From the IMG/VR virus record IMGVR_UViG_3300030673_000032, positions 1 to 31,277 of that record: a stretch of DNA of 31,277 nt; one strand, written 5' to 3'. The notes beneath the pieces were generated by a model. It ran no database searches. It had not been told where the DNA came from and saw nothing but the letters and a program-made list of their open reading frames with translations. Below, in pieces: positions 14,528-23,603 of this stretch. This stretch comes from a virus. Within the stretch, counting starts at the first letter, position 1, and every line of letters begins with the position of its first letter. The position numbers and the translations under genes are program-made.

Positions 14528-15245
14528 GATATAAGTCCGCCATCGTCATATTAGCCAACACGTCGTTCCACGTCATTCCTGCGCCGCGACCATCTAGGCG
14601 CTTAATCGTTAGCACTTGACGCTTTCGGTTATTGTCTCGCATTGTCTTCATATATACATCGGCCTGCTTGTGGAACTTCTCGGCATTACGCGCGATAAAT
14701 GGAACTGGACTCGTATCGGCCAAGAAGGCGGCCATCGAGGTCACAAGCCACGTGATGCTGTCAATGACTACCGTTTGGCTACCGCTTGTATACACGGTTG
14801 GTCGCACATATGCTGGTAGGCGGATATTTGTACCAATGAGAAGCGCTGGAGTCGATTTCATGTGAAGTCCATCAGAGACAATCGCGCATACCCTTATGTC
14901 ACTCGTCGCCTCAAACATAGCCTGGTCGACTATCTTATACCTGTCAACGACAACCCCAGCCCCATCGACAAAGAATACGTGGTCAAATGGCGTATTACCG
15001 AAGTCAATATCAGTCATGTTTGGGATGTCATAGATAAGCACGGTATCTGCTACTGGAGTTGGAAGAGTGTAATTCATATTGAAGAGCGTCTGCCACTTCA
15101 CATATGGCGTATCTGCCCACTGTTCCATCACCTGATTCAAAATATTGAGGCCCGTCTTAAAGTCGTCTCCACTTTCAGTAATAGCCTCGTATTCACCGTT
15201 TGCTTTGGTGTATGCCTTTTCAATAACCTGTAAAACAGTAGTCAT
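14520..15245 (-). CDS. Tail-tube A-like head-tail adaptor protein
   Basis: The 241-residue protein opens with VLQVIEKAYTKANGEYEAIT, then DFKTGLNILNQVMEQWADTPYVKW. This helical start (gene of 200-250 residues, 'LNxxMxxW') is characteristic of T7 gp11 / P22 gp4-like adaptors that dock on the portal ring. Later segments TVLIYDIPNM and SITWLVTSMAAFLAD also fit. It lies between the portal and the tail nozzle gene, consistent with the assembly path portal-adaptor-nozzle. GAGG stands six bases before the start. Confidence 0.72.
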   Translation of the reverse strand: MTTVLQVIEKAYTKANGEYEAITESGDDFKTGLNILNQVMEQWADTPYVKWQTLFNMNYTLPTPVADTVLIYDIPNMTDIDFGNTPFDHVFFVDGAGVVVDRYKIVDQAMFEATSDIRVCAIVSDGLHMKSTPALLIGTNIRLPAYVRPTVYTSGSQTVVIDSITWLVTSMAAFLADTSPVPFIARNAEKFHKQADVYMKTMRDNNRKRQVLTIKRLDGRGAGMTWNDVLANMTMADLYHG

Positions 15246-15248
15246 ATT

Positions 15249-15509
15249 CTACCTCAACTCACTTTTTATTTTTTCTAGTATCAGTACAAGGTCAGCACTT
15301 AAATCAAGCTGATAGTCGGCAGTCCTTTTATTCTCTTTTGCAAGGGCGCGGACATTTTTTGTCAGTGAATGTTTAGAGATGTATTTATCGAGCACTCGCT
15401 TGAACTTGTCCGACTCAGTTGTGCCTGATTTCACCTTTTCGGCAGACTTATCAGTGAACACCGAGTTGTGTCGCTGAAGCTCCTCGCTTGATTGATAACC
15501 CTCAGCCAT
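15249..15509 (-). CDS. Small helical head/tail-junction-region protein, 86 aa
   Basis: Highly charged, helical (SDKFKRVLDKYISKHSLTKN, LALSADLVLILEKIKSEL-like end). It overlaps the portal stop in TAATG and has GGAGGGG upstream. Located between portal and adaptor genes. Possibly a completion or assembly factor, though no family is recognised. Confidence 0.6.
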   Translation of the reverse strand: MAEGYQSSEELQRHNSVFTDKSAEKVKSGTTESDKFKRVLDKYISKHSLTKNVRALAKENKRTADYQLDLSADLVLILEKIKSELR

Positions 15510-17422
15510 TATGCTACCCCTCCAGATGTCTCTGTTTTAGTCTCGGCAGCGTTCTCTGCGTCAGCACCATCGCCGTCCTCTTGGCCCATAACGTCCCCAG
15601 CGGTCAGCATAATGCCGTACTTAGAGGCTGCCTGAATCTTGCCTACTGGTGGTAGGTCTTTGAACGAGATAGAAACGGTCGGCGGCTTAACGTCTACCAT
15701 TGGCTTCTCACCCTCTTTTGCTTTAGCCTGTGCTTCCGCCTGTGCAGCGACTTGCTCTTCCTGAGCAACCTGTATGAGCGCCTGCTTCATTGTCTCGGCA
15801 ATCTTTGCGCTGTTCTCAAGGTTTGAGCTCTTTGTCATCTCCTCCATTAGTAGTGGCATAACTGAGCGCATTACCTTGCCCGTGCTTGGGTCTGACTTAG
15901 CGGCTTCAAAGAATCCAGTCATAAAGGTATTGAGACGCTTGAGGTCTTCTTCCTTCGCCATTGCTCGAGTAGATTCAAAGTCAACGGAGATGTTCACACT
16001 CTTTACGTCGGAGAAGTCAAGGCGGACCTCATTCTTTTCATTGATAAAGGCAGGGTCTACTTCACGGATAAGATTAGCATACTCTTCATCAACCTTGAGA
16101 AGTGCCACTGCCCCGTTCTTTTCAGCTATATTGCGCACTTCGGCGATGTATATATTGAGCTTGTTCTCAAGATTCATCTCGAAGTAAGTCTCATAATTCT
16201 TGCGGTAATAGTTGAGGTCAATGTCGGCTTTTTGAGCTTGGTCATTTACACCAGCTTGAGTCTTTGAGTGCTCCATGTCGCCCGCGCTCGCTGAGATACT
16301 GCTATCGCTTGAGCTTGGAAGCGAGTTCAATAGAACAGATTTAAGCAGATTGTATGAGCTAGGGAAGCTTTGCAGAGTCGTCGTATCAATCGTGAGGAGG
16401 TCAACTTTTCCGTCCTCATCATTGAGAAACATCGTGCCACCCTTAGTCAAATTGAAATTGTCTTCATTGAGTGATATTCCCTGAACCGTCTTTGCTGGGT
16501 CGGTATTATAGTCGGTGGTATAGATAAAGCTTCGGAGAAGAGAGGTAAGTGATTGCTGAGCGCCGTATGCCATATCGACAAGTGAACGACCCATGATAGA
16601 GCTACCGTCATAGTCAGAGTAAAGTCCAATGACGCGACGGCGGTGGCTAAGGTTTGGAATAACACGGATGATGCTCTGTGAGGCATAGTGGAATGTTGCC
16701 ACCCAGTCATCGTCAGTATAGACAAACATCTCATACATTCCCTGCGGTAGTCCCTGCATCTGTGCCTTATAATTCTGAGCAGTCTGACTTGTTGTCTGAC
16801 CAGAGCCATAGTCAAGCACTGTTTTAAGTCCTTCTGGGACATATGTACCCTGTTCTTCTTCGAGTCCCAATTGGGCGCGCTTAAGGTCGCCCTCAGTCTT
16901 CAGTGTTCGGAATATAGTAAAGTTCGTGCTATTGATGTTATTGGCATATGCCTCTGGATAGAGGTCGCCCCAGTAGATAGGCTCTTCGCCCACAGTAAAC
17001 TCGCCATAATCATTCTCAAAGGGAAGGTAGACACCTACTGCACCAAATGTTGCGGCATTGCGAAGCTCAATCCACTGTTTCTGTAAGAGTCCATATCCCC
17101 TTGATGAGCCACTTCGTAGGATAATCTTTTTGGCAATATACTCAAGGCTCAAGTCTTCGGCTTTATTGCGTGTGTGGGCATCGACAGTGAAGGTAGGAAG
17201 CTTTTGCACAACATTCTTCGGCATCTTTTCAAGATACGAGGGAAGAGTGTTGTCTACGAGGTCAGCGAAATCCATCTTACCATCAGAGTTGACGGTCGGC
17301 TTACGGTAGAATATACGCTCATTTCGCTCCATGAATCCAGCTGTAACCAAATCCATAAAATGCTGGCTTTCGTCAAGCTTTTTGCAGAGTTCCTCGGCTG
17401 TAAACGGAAATGTTGGGTTCAT
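15509..17422 (-). CDS. Portal protein (podovirus type)
   Basis: The 637-residue protein fits the usual size of podovirus head-tail connectors. Segments supporting this are the N-terminal helical stretch (PFTAEELCKKLDESQHFMDL), RYKNAATFGAVGVYLPFEND-like sequence near 115-130, and HRRRVIGLYSDYDGSSIMGRSLVDMAYGAQQSLTSLLRSF. A long helical region follows (about 410-560), with an acidic Ala/Glu/Gly-rich C-terminus. Portal rings form the DNA entry channel at one capsid vertex and bind terminase during packaging. It lies in the structural operon upstream of the adaptor and nozzle genes. No other candidate of suitable size exists in the window. Confidence 0.75.
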   Translation of the reverse strand: MNPTFPFTAEELCKKLDESQHFMDLVTAGFMERNERIFYRKPTVNSDGKMDFADLVDNTLPSYLEKMPKNVVQKLPTFTVDAHTRNKAEDLSLEYIAKKIILRSGSSRGYGLLQKQWIELRNAATFGAVGVYLPFENDYGEFTVGEEPIYWGDLYPEAYANNINSTNFTIFRTLKTEGDLKRAQLGLEEEQGTYVPEGLKTVLDYGSGQTTSQTAQNYKAQMQGLPQGMYEMFVYTDDDWVATFHYASQSIIRVIPNLSHRRRVIGLYSDYDGSSIMGRSLVDMAYGAQQSLTSLLRSFIYTTDYNTDPAKTVQGISLNEDNFNLTKGGTMFLNDEDGKVDLLTIDTTTLQSFPSSYNLLKSVLLNSLPSSSDSSISASAGDMEHSKTQAGVNDQAQKADIDLNYYRKNYETYFEMNLENKLNIYIAEVRNIAEKNGAVALLKVDEEYANLIREVDPAFINEKNEVRLDFSDVKSVNISVDFESTRAMAKEEDLKRLNTFMTGFFEAAKSDPSTGKVMRSVMPLLMEEMTKSSNLENSAKIAETMKQALIQVAQEEQVAAQAEAQAKAKEGEKPMVDVKPPTVSISFKDLPPVGKIQAASKYGIMLTAGDVMGQEDGDGADAENAAETKTETSGGVA

Positions 17423-17459
17423 GTTTGTGTTTTCCTTCTTTATTTATATTCTATCACGG

Positions 17460-20400
17460 TTAGAAGCTCTTGTCCGCATAGTTTTGTGTCTTATTTTTTT
17501 TGACTTCATTACCGAGTTTAACTTTTATGCTTACTGGAGTGTATTTACCAGAGGTAACAGACGCCATTTTACGCGCCGTAACTGGAGTCCACTTGACGCC
17601 CGTATTCTTCCTATCACCTGGCTTGTTCGTGGCATTACTGCCCGAACCGCTATCACTACCCCAGCCGCTCTTACTGGTATCGGGATAATTCGCAGCAGGT
17701 GTTGCGCCCTTAGAGCCAAGGAGCGCGTTGAGTGAGTTCCATAGATAGGTCTGACCAGATTTAGTCGAGCCGATACCACCTTCGTCGAAGAAGCCATTGC
17801 TCTTGAGGGTGTCCATCAAACCGACAAGCTTCTTGTAGCTCTCGGACCTACTCAGGATATCCACATATTCTTTGTGACCCTCAGCTTTTGCGGCAGTGTA
17901 TTGGTCGTAGCTGATAGACTTAGCTTTCAGCTGGTTATACAGCTCAGTGTCGCCCTGTGAGATAGCGTAAAGTCGGTCACTGTCGGCCTTCTCCAAGCCA
18001 GTCTGAGCGATAGCGTTTTTGATTGACTGCATCGACAATGGGAGGCGTGAGTTCTTCGAGCCGTCCTTGTTTGGTACTGATACGTCAGAGTAGAGGTTTT
18101 TGCCGTCAAGTGTCAGGAGCTCGTCACCCGTATCACCATAGAAGCCATCACGAACCTGGGCCGCTAACTGACCAATCTTGTCATTTTTCTCAAGCTTCTT
18201 AGTGTTGTCTACCTTACCATCGACGGTGTCGAGGAAGGTAATCGAGTCTTGGACTGATTTGAAGTTATTGTTCTTACCTGTATCGTAAGTGTTGAACATC
18301 TCCTGTGTACCATTGCCAAGCTTACTGTCGCGAGCGTAATTAACCAAGGTGTTAATTGTACTATTGTGCGTTTTGGTATTCGCGTCGTTAATCGTCTTAT
18401 TGATGAAGACACCCTGGTTATCCACTGTGCGGACTCGCCCTGCGGCGTCTTGGCTATCTTTAAGAGTGCCGCGAAGCTCAGGAGAATAGTTCTGACCAAC
18501 TGCATTACCAAACCATGTTGGGATGTCGGCGACCTTCTTTTTCGTACCGTCGGCTTGTGTGACTTCCTTGCTGGCATAGCTCGACTTCACGTTCATACTC
18601 TTGCCCTGTTTGCCCGCGATGTATGGCTGGAAGCCGTTATTTGAGCCTGGCACATAGGATTTAGCAACATTGATGCCATAAGCAGTCGCGGCGTAGCCGT
18701 TATCGCCACCGTTGCTCTCATCAGAGGTCATAGAGTTTAATGCCCCATTTGTGTTCACGATTGAGTCGACATATGGCAGGCTATTGTCAATGATATTGAG
18801 GTACTTTCCGATACTGCTCGGCTGAATAGTGCCGTCCTCGATGTCTTTTTGAATCTGCATTGCCGTGTAAATGACAGCAACGGTCAACTCGACATGCGTC
18901 GCGCGGATTGGGACGAACGTCCCATCGGGCAGTCTAATCGAGATGCCCTGTGGCTTGTCCACCTCGTCACCGTTATTGAAGGCAATCGCGCCAGACTGGA
19001 TAAGCCCCACTGCGCCAACAATAACCGCACCATCTATGGCTTTGTTCTGAAGCACTGCACCGACATTGCGACCCTTTGAACGATTGCTCTGCAAGATGTA
19101 GTCAGCTGCCGATTTTGAGAAGGGGTTGAGCGTTCCCGTGACCGTCGTGTCAATCGCGTTCGTAGCTGTACGGACGAATGGACTGATGAAGTCAAGTGCT
19201 GCTGCTGCGACCTTACCAATAGGTGACTGGCCCTTAATCAGTTGCTCTTTTATCTGCTCAGTAACGGTGCTCTGGTGTGCCACGTTGTCGAGAAACTTCT
19301 GCTTGGCAAGTGGGTCGCCATTGTCGATATAGGCGTTAAAGGCATCAGAAGCGCGCTTGAACTGAGAGTTAGAGGTCATGAAGTTCGCAACACCAGCTGC
19401 GGTGTGCGCCATTAACTCAGCCTCGTTACCCATCAGCTTAGACATCTTATTGATGTTCTCGCGCGTCACGGGCTCACCAAGCTTCGTCAGCATGTTGCGA
19501 GCTTCGATGTCACGATAGCCAGCAGCACGGGCACGGACAGCTCCTTCGACACCGACGAGTGACATTATACTATTGTAGGCGTTGCCAACAATGTAGCGAG
19601 GTATATCGGAGGCAGACTTAGGATGAACAGTCAGTTCACGAGCGGCACTACGAAGTGAGCGCACATACTCTTCAGGAGCGTGAGTGATACTTTTAATCAT
19701 GAGTTTTGGATTCTTCACAAAGTCATTCATCAGCCCAAGGATGTCCTGCGCGAGGTTGCGCTCGATACTTGGTGCGCCGAATAGCATGTTCGACTTGCGA
19801 TAGTGATTCAAGTTGTTATACACCATCTTCGCTCGCTCTTTGCCCGAGGCTTGTGCGGCGAGTAGTCGGATATCACCCTCAAGGTCTTTTTGGAGTAGTT
19901 TCATCTCTGACTGGAGGGCCGAGCGCGGCTTGGTGATACTGGTATCAACTGCACCCATACCGCCCTCTTTGAGGTTCTTGCGGTTGGTATTTTGAGGTGT
20001 ATTATATTCAGCCACCATCTGCTTGAGGCGGTCATACTTCGCAGCAATGCGGTCTTTGAGTCCTGCATTACCTTTATTGCCGTACATACTCAGTGTTTCA
20101 CGGATATCGTCAGCCTTGATTGGGCTTTTGCCAGGCTCAGAAATAGCATTTGCCACTTGACGGATATACTCTTTTGGCTCTTCGAGCGTTGAAATTACAC
20201 GGTCAATCTTATCGCCACGGGCCTGTACGGAGTCTCCCTCTGGGGTAACACCCATACTGTCTGGTACTGAATCGGCTTTGACTGGGGTAACACCATCAAG
20301 CTTATCAAGCCCCTCTTGAGCCGCCTGTTTCACCACGGGGATATTACTCTGAGCTGCTTCCTCATACACCCGACGAGTTTCAGCTGTACCGTCAGTTGGG

Positions 20401-21902
20401 GCCACATAATCTGGCATATCCTCTGGCGCAACTGGCGATGACTGTTTCGCTCGCTGATAGGTCTCAGCCTCATGTGTCGTATTGTTACGCTCAACAATCA
20501 TATCTTTGAGCGTAAGCTCATCGACACCGCTGGCTCGCGCATCGGCAATCGCCTTATCTTGTGCCGCTAATCGCATCTGAAGCTCTGGTATCTTCGTCTC
20601 AGCGCGTTTGCGCATATAGGACGGCGTATCGACGGGCTCGTACTGTGGGGCATCGGAAGCTCTTGCGTCGGCGCTGAATGTGCTATCGGGTATTAGCTGA
20701 GATTGACCGTCACCTATGAGCCTCTGCTGAGCAATAGCATTTTCAGCTGTTGCTGGGGTTCGACGCGTATATGACGGAGTATTATTAATTACAGGTACGA
20801 CGCCCTGAGCGTCCTTGCTCTCGAGCGTGATATTACCGTCTTCTGTCACAGGAGTTAGCGAACCGCCCTTCTTTAGCGCGCGATATTTACTACCGCCGCC
20901 AATAAGAGTACCGAGGACGGCCTGAGTGAAGGCGTCTTTGGCTACTGACTCTGGGGTGATTTCTTGTCCACGAGCTGCTTGCTCAAGCGTTGACAGTGGG
21001 ACACCAGCGGCGAGGTTGATTATTCCCTGCTTGACCGCCTCTTTGAGCACCTGCTTTGCCGTTGTTTCAGCTATCGTAGTAGGGATTGATGAGGCCCCAC
21101 CAGTTGCGACGTTAAGAATCGCCTCACCAGGCTTAGCGAGTCCCTCCATAAGCATTGATGCATCACCACGGTCAGCCACGTCTTTGCCAAACTGCTTCTC
21201 CTGAAGTCTCTTCTGTTCGGCAATAGCTGAGCGGCGAGTATTTGGGTCGCTAGAGTTGGCCGCGATGGTGGCTCCAATCATCTCTGGCGTGTTTCGGACA
21301 CCACGCACCATATAGCTCGCTGGGTCAATAAGTCCAGAGGCTATACCTCCAGGAATATTTCCAACAAACTCACCTGCGTCATTTATCCCAACGCTGTTGC
21401 CCCAGTCCTCAGCTGATTTCTGCCAGTCCTGAGTAGCCTTTGTCACGTCATTATTCGCATCACCAGTAACGGCAGATGAGATGAGTGATGCGCCAGAGCC
21501 AACCGCTCCTGCTGCTCCCTTCCATAGTCCCTCACCAAGTCCTTTGAGGAACCCAAGCAATGAGTCGTCTTTTTTCTCGACTGGCTGTTGTGGCTGGGCT
21601 GACTGCTTCTGCGCCTCGGCCGCAGCCTGCGCGTCCCTAGTTGCCTGAACCTGCTGTGCGGCGGCGGCCCTATTAGCGGCTTCAATCGCGTCGTTCTGGC
21701 GCTTCTGGGTATCTACCTGAGCCTTTTGGTCAGACATGAGATAGTTCTCTACCTGCGGAGCGCTTGTTGTCGTATCGGTAAGGGAGCTTTGTGATGGTTT
21801 CCATCCACTCTGGACAGAACTAATAGACTTAATTGGAGTAGGATTTAGCAAATCCTCTCTTTGTTTTTCCTCGTCATCGTTCGACCATTTAAGCAGTGAC
21901 AT
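17460..21902 (-). CDS. Very large internal virion / ejection-type protein, 1480 aa
   Basis: This is the largest gene in the window. The N-terminal 130 residues are Gln/Ala-rich and disordered or coiled, followed by Gly/Ala-rich membrane-like segments (FLKGLGEGLWKGAAGAVGSG; IGGGIASGLIDPAS-like). The region about 690-980 is helical with ISPFVRTATNAIDTTVTGTL and FSKSAADYIL, then AVIVGAVGLIQSGAIAF. This is reminiscent of LPD38-type 'large polyvalent' regions in podovirus internal proteins. The C-terminus is basic (NTGVKWTPVTARKMAS). Such proteins are packaged in the head and extrude into the host envelope to conduct DNA. No lytic transglycosylase or protease motif was seen. The position between capsid and portal and an extended -10 promoter upstream suggest independent expression. 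Confidence 0.65.
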   Translation of the reverse strand: MSLLKWSNDDEEKQREDLLNPTPIKSISSVQSGWKPSQSSLTDTTTSAPQVENYLMSDQKAQVDTQKRQNDAIEAANRAAAAQQVQATRDAQAAAEAQKQSAQPQQPVEKKDDSLLGFLKGLGEGLWKGAAGAVGSGASLISSAVTGDANNDVTKATQDWQKSAEDWGNSVGINDAGEFVGNIPGGIASGLIDPASYMVRGVRNTPEMIGATIAANSSDPNTRRSAIAEQKRLQEKQFGKDVADRGDASMLMEGLAKPGEAILNVATGGASSIPTTIAETTAKQVLKEAVKQGIINLAAGVPLSTLEQAARGQEITPESVAKDAFTQAVLGTLIGGGSKYRALKKGGSLTPVTEDGNITLESKDAQGVVPVINNTPSYTRRTPATAENAIAQQRLIGDGQSQLIPDSTFSADARASDAPQYEPVDTPSYMRKRAETKIPELQMRLAAQDKAIADARASGVDELTLKDMIVERNNTTHEAETYQRAKQSSPVAPEDMPDYVAPTDGTAETRRVYEEAAQSNIPVVKQAAQEGLDKLDGVTPVKADSVPDSMGVTPEGDSVQARGDKIDRVISTLEEPKEYIRQVANAISEPGKSPIKADDIRETLSMYGNKGNAGLKDRIAAKYDRLKQMVAEYNTPQNTNRKNLKEGGMGAVDTSITKPRSALQSEMKLLQKDLEGDIRLLAAQASGKERAKMVYNNLNHYRKSNMLFGAPSIERNLAQDILGLMNDFVKNPKLMIKSITHAPEEYVRSLRSAARELTVHPKSASDIPRYIVGNAYNSIMSLVGVEGAVRARAAGYRDIEARNMLTKLGEPVTRENINKMSKLMGNEAELMAHTAAGVANFMTSNSQFKRASDAFNAYIDNGDPLAKQKFLDNVAHQSTVTEQIKEQLIKGQSPIGKVAAAALDFISPFVRTATNAIDTTVTGTLNPFSKSAADYILQSNRSKGRNVGAVLQNKAIDGAVIVGAVGLIQSGAIAFNNGDEVDKPQGISIRLPDGTFVPIRATHVELTVAVIYTAMQIQKDIEDGTIQPSSIGKYLNIIDNSLPYVDSIVNTNGALNSMTSDESNGGDNGYAATAYGINVAKSYVPGSNNGFQPYIAGKQGKSMNVKSSYASKEVTQADGTKKKVADIPTWFGNAVGQNYSPELRGTLKDSQDAAGRVRTVDNQGVFINKTINDANTKTHNSTINTLVNYARDSKLGNGTQEMFNTYDTGKNNNFKSVQDSITFLDTVDGKVDNTKKLEKNDKIGQLAAQVRDGFYGDTGDELLTLDGKNLYSDVSVPNKDGSKNSRLPLSMQSIKNAIAQTGLEKADSDRLYAISQGDTELYNQLKAKSISYDQYTAAKAEGHKEYVDILSRSESYKKLVGLMDTLKSNGFFDEGGIGSTKSGQTYLWNSLNALLGSKGATPAANYPDTSKSGWGSDSGSGSNATNKPGDRKNTGVKWTPVTARKMASVTSGKYTPVSIKVKLGNEVKKNKTQNYADKSF

Positions 21903-21937
21903 TTTTGTTTTGATTCCTTTTTTCAGGTTATGAGCTT

Positions 21938-21946
21938 AGTATACCA
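21938..21946 (-). promoter_or_regulatory. Extended -10 promoter (TGG-TATACT) before the ejection-protein gene
   Basis: On the minus strand TGG-TATACT lies directly after the capsid-gene hairpin and about 35 nt before the ATG at 21902. The -35 region (TGTATA at 17 nt) is weak. Confidence 0.45.
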
Positions 21947-21947
21947 G

Positions 21948-21974
21948 AAGAGCCCTGCAATATACAGGGCTCTT
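21948..21974 (-). terminator. Capsid-gene 3' hairpin, partial intrinsic terminator
   Basis: Perfect 10-bp stem AAGAGCCCTG / CAGGGCTCTT with a 7-nt loop, 21 nt after the capsid stop. The minus-strand tail (CTGGTATA) is not U-rich, so it may act as a leaky terminator or an mRNA-stabilising hairpin. The plus-strand side has TTTT. Confidence 0.6.
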
Positions 21975-21995
21975 TTGAGGTTTTCTTGCTTCGGA

Positions 21996-22820
21996 CTAGC
22001 CGATGCTTGAGATACCCTTACGCTTTGGAGTCGACACGACACAAGTGTACATGTAGAGACAGAGCAAGAGGCTACCGAACGCAGCTGCACTTTCGCCGAC
22101 CTTTGAGTCGTCGAGGAAGCGAGGAGCGGCGACAACATCTGGGTTGACCAAGATAGCGCCAGTCGAAGCAGGCATGATATCTGCTGGGACTTCCTTCACC
22201 TTAACACCAGCAAGCATACCGATGTCACCAGTGCGAAGGCTTGATTCCATACCAGCGGTAAATGGATTCATTCGGGCACTGTTGCGGATGCTGTCTGCCG
22301 TAGTCGTGTTCACAAATGCAATGACGTTCTTGAAGAGACGAGCATTGACAATGAATCCACGAGCCTTTAGTAAGTCAGCGTACCCATCAGTGGTTGCAGT
22401 AACTTTTTGGCTGGTAACGACGGCAATAGCCGCAAGAATCGCAAGACGGTAAGCGTCGATGAGTGGTACGAGCTGCTCGGCAACAATAGCGTGAAGGACT
22501 TTTCCGCCTTCGGTAATACTGTTGTTCGTTGCAATAACTGTACGGTCAAGAAACTGCTTAATATCTTTTTGCTGGTCGAGGGTGTAGGTGTTGATTGTCG
22601 AATCAACATTTACGATTCCACCAATTTGCGTACTAAAGGTTTGGCTTGAGTCGTGGGTCGTGATTGCACCTGCGGTGACAACTGTACGAACCTTAACTAC
22701 TTTTGAACCCTTTTCAAACTTGATTTCTTTGTTGTTTCCTTCAAGTTCTTTTGTGAAGCTTTCCTCATCGAATGGTTGGTCGATGACTGGGCTATAAATC
22801 TCGGAAGCTGTAATAGCCAT
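21996..22820 (-). CDS. Major capsid protein
   Basis: The 274-residue protein follows the scaffold-type genes. It has the expected arrangement of a small HK97-fold capsid subunit: an N-terminal arm, an extended-loop-like region (EIKFEKGSKVVKVRTVVT), then a long spine-helix region (YTLDQQKDIKQFLDRTVIA). A helix with YADLLKARGFIVNARLFKNV follows, and a late beta part, MLAGVKVKEVPADIMPASTG, that matches the 'G..V.E....P' closing pattern of many capsid proteins. It is a separate transcription unit with a strong promoter (22967-22994), a leader of about 140 nt, and hairpins on both sides, fitting its need for high expression. AAGGGG precedes the start by eight bases. Confidence 0.8.
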   Translation of the reverse strand: MAITASEIYSPVIDQPFDEESFTKELEGNNKEIKFEKGSKVVKVRTVVTAGAITTHDSSQTFSTQIGGIVNVDSTINTYTLDQQKDIKQFLDRTVIATNNSITEGGKVLHAIVAEQLVPLIDAYRLAILAAIAVVTSQKVTATTDGYADLLKARGFIVNARLFKNVIAFVNTTTADSIRNSARMNPFTAGMESSLRTGDIGMLAGVKVKEVPADIMPASTGAILVNPDVVAAPRFLDDSKVGESAAAFGSLLLCLYMYTCVVSTPKRKGISSIG

Positions 22821-22966
22821 GATTTTATCCCCTTATAGGACTAGTTTTATATTGTGTTTGTTGTGTTGATGACACACGATTACATCGAGTGCTATCTGCT
22901 TTTCCGAGTGAAGGCAACGACTACCTTTGCGTTAATTTCTCAACCGTGAAGCTTTAAGCTAATTTC

Positions 22967-22994
22967 ATTATATCATGGGGTAATTTGTTTGCAA
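22967..22994 (-). promoter_or_regulatory. Strong capsid-gene promoter
   Basis: On the minus strand TTGCAA, a 16-nt spacer, and TATAAT with the extended TGA just before it. The start would be near 22960, leaving a leader of about 140 nt before the ATG at 22820 that includes small hairpins (AAGG...CCTT and GTGT...ACAC). Confidence 0.75.
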
Positions 22995-23000
22995 TAGGAA

Positions 23001-23031
23001 AATCCTCCCCTAGAGTGGCGTGGGGAGGATT
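23001..23031 (-). terminator. Intrinsic terminator upstream of the capsid unit
   Basis: Perfect 10-bp stem AATCCTCCCC / GGGGAGGATT with an 11-nt loop. On the minus strand it runs into TTTTCC. It stops transcription from the scaffold genes just before the capsid promoter. Confidence 0.78.
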
Positions 23032-23040
23032 ATTAGCAGT

Positions 23041-23064
23041 ACGGGGAAAACAGCAAAACCCCGT
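23041..23064 (-). terminator. Second hairpin in the tandem terminator
   Basis: Six-bp stem ACGGGG / CCCCGT enclosing AAAACAGCAAAA, 12 nt after the stop of the 23077 gene. Its minus-strand U content is in the loop, so it is more likely a stability or auxiliary hairpin than a full terminator. Confidence 0.45.
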
Positions 23065-23076
23065 GAGCCTATTGTA

Positions 23077-23577
23077 CTATACTTCTTCGACTTCTTGATT
23101 CTGAATTGAGGATTCCTTTTCCTCAAGACTCTCAAGTTGAACCTTGCTCAGATGACCAGTAGCGCTTTCACGAATCATCACTTCACCGTCAGCATTTTTG
23201 ACAACTGCAAAGCGAGGCAAAACACTGTCATCGGCTGCGACAACAAAGTTCTTCTCGGCAGTGACATTTTTCAAGCCTTCAGCAATAGCGGCTGCGATAG
23301 CTGAACCCTCGGCCGAGCCTTGAGCTACACCATTTTCGCCGACTGTCTTCTTGGCGTCTTTAGCCGTATCTTTAGCTTTTTTCTTGGCATCGGCTTCAAG
23401 GGCGCGCTGCTCTTCTTCGGCTTCTTTAGCGGCTTCGTCGGCAGCTTCTTGCTCAGCCTTAGCGCGAGCGTCTGCCTCTTCTTTGGCCTCTAGGGCCTGC
23501 TTTTCCTCAAGAGCTTTTGCATCTGCAACTTCTTGCTCTTCAGGGATTAATACTTTTTCTTCTTCAACTTTTGTCAT
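23077..23577 (-). CDS. Glu/Ala-rich coiled-coil head protein
   Basis: The start at 23577 is preferred over 23583 because GGAG lies eight bases upstream. Of the 166 residues, about 1-85 are an almost uninterrupted Glu/Ala/Lys coiled coil (EEKQALEAKEEADARAKAEQ). Residues 110-150 form a compact beta-like part (NFVVAADDSVLPRFAVVKNA). Placed between the scaffold and capsid genes, it may be a head-assembly or decoration partner. The exact role is not recognised. Confidence 0.6.
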   Translation of the reverse strand: MTKVEEEKVLIPEEQEVADAKALEEKQALEAKEEADARAKAEQEAADEAAKEAEEEQRALEADAKKKAKDTAKDAKKTVGENGVAQGSAEGSAIAAAIAEGLKNVTAEKNFVVAADDSVLPRFAVVKNADGEVMIRESATGHLSKVQLESLEEKESSIQNQEVEEV

Positions 23578-23603
23578 AATCATGACTCCTTCTTGTGTTT
23601 ATA

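Noticed and set aside
21923-22138. 71-codon frame overlapping the capsid 3' end as a frameshifted capsid extension
   Set aside because: No slippery heptamer or conserved protein feature was seen, and it runs through the hairpin. More likely a shadow frame.
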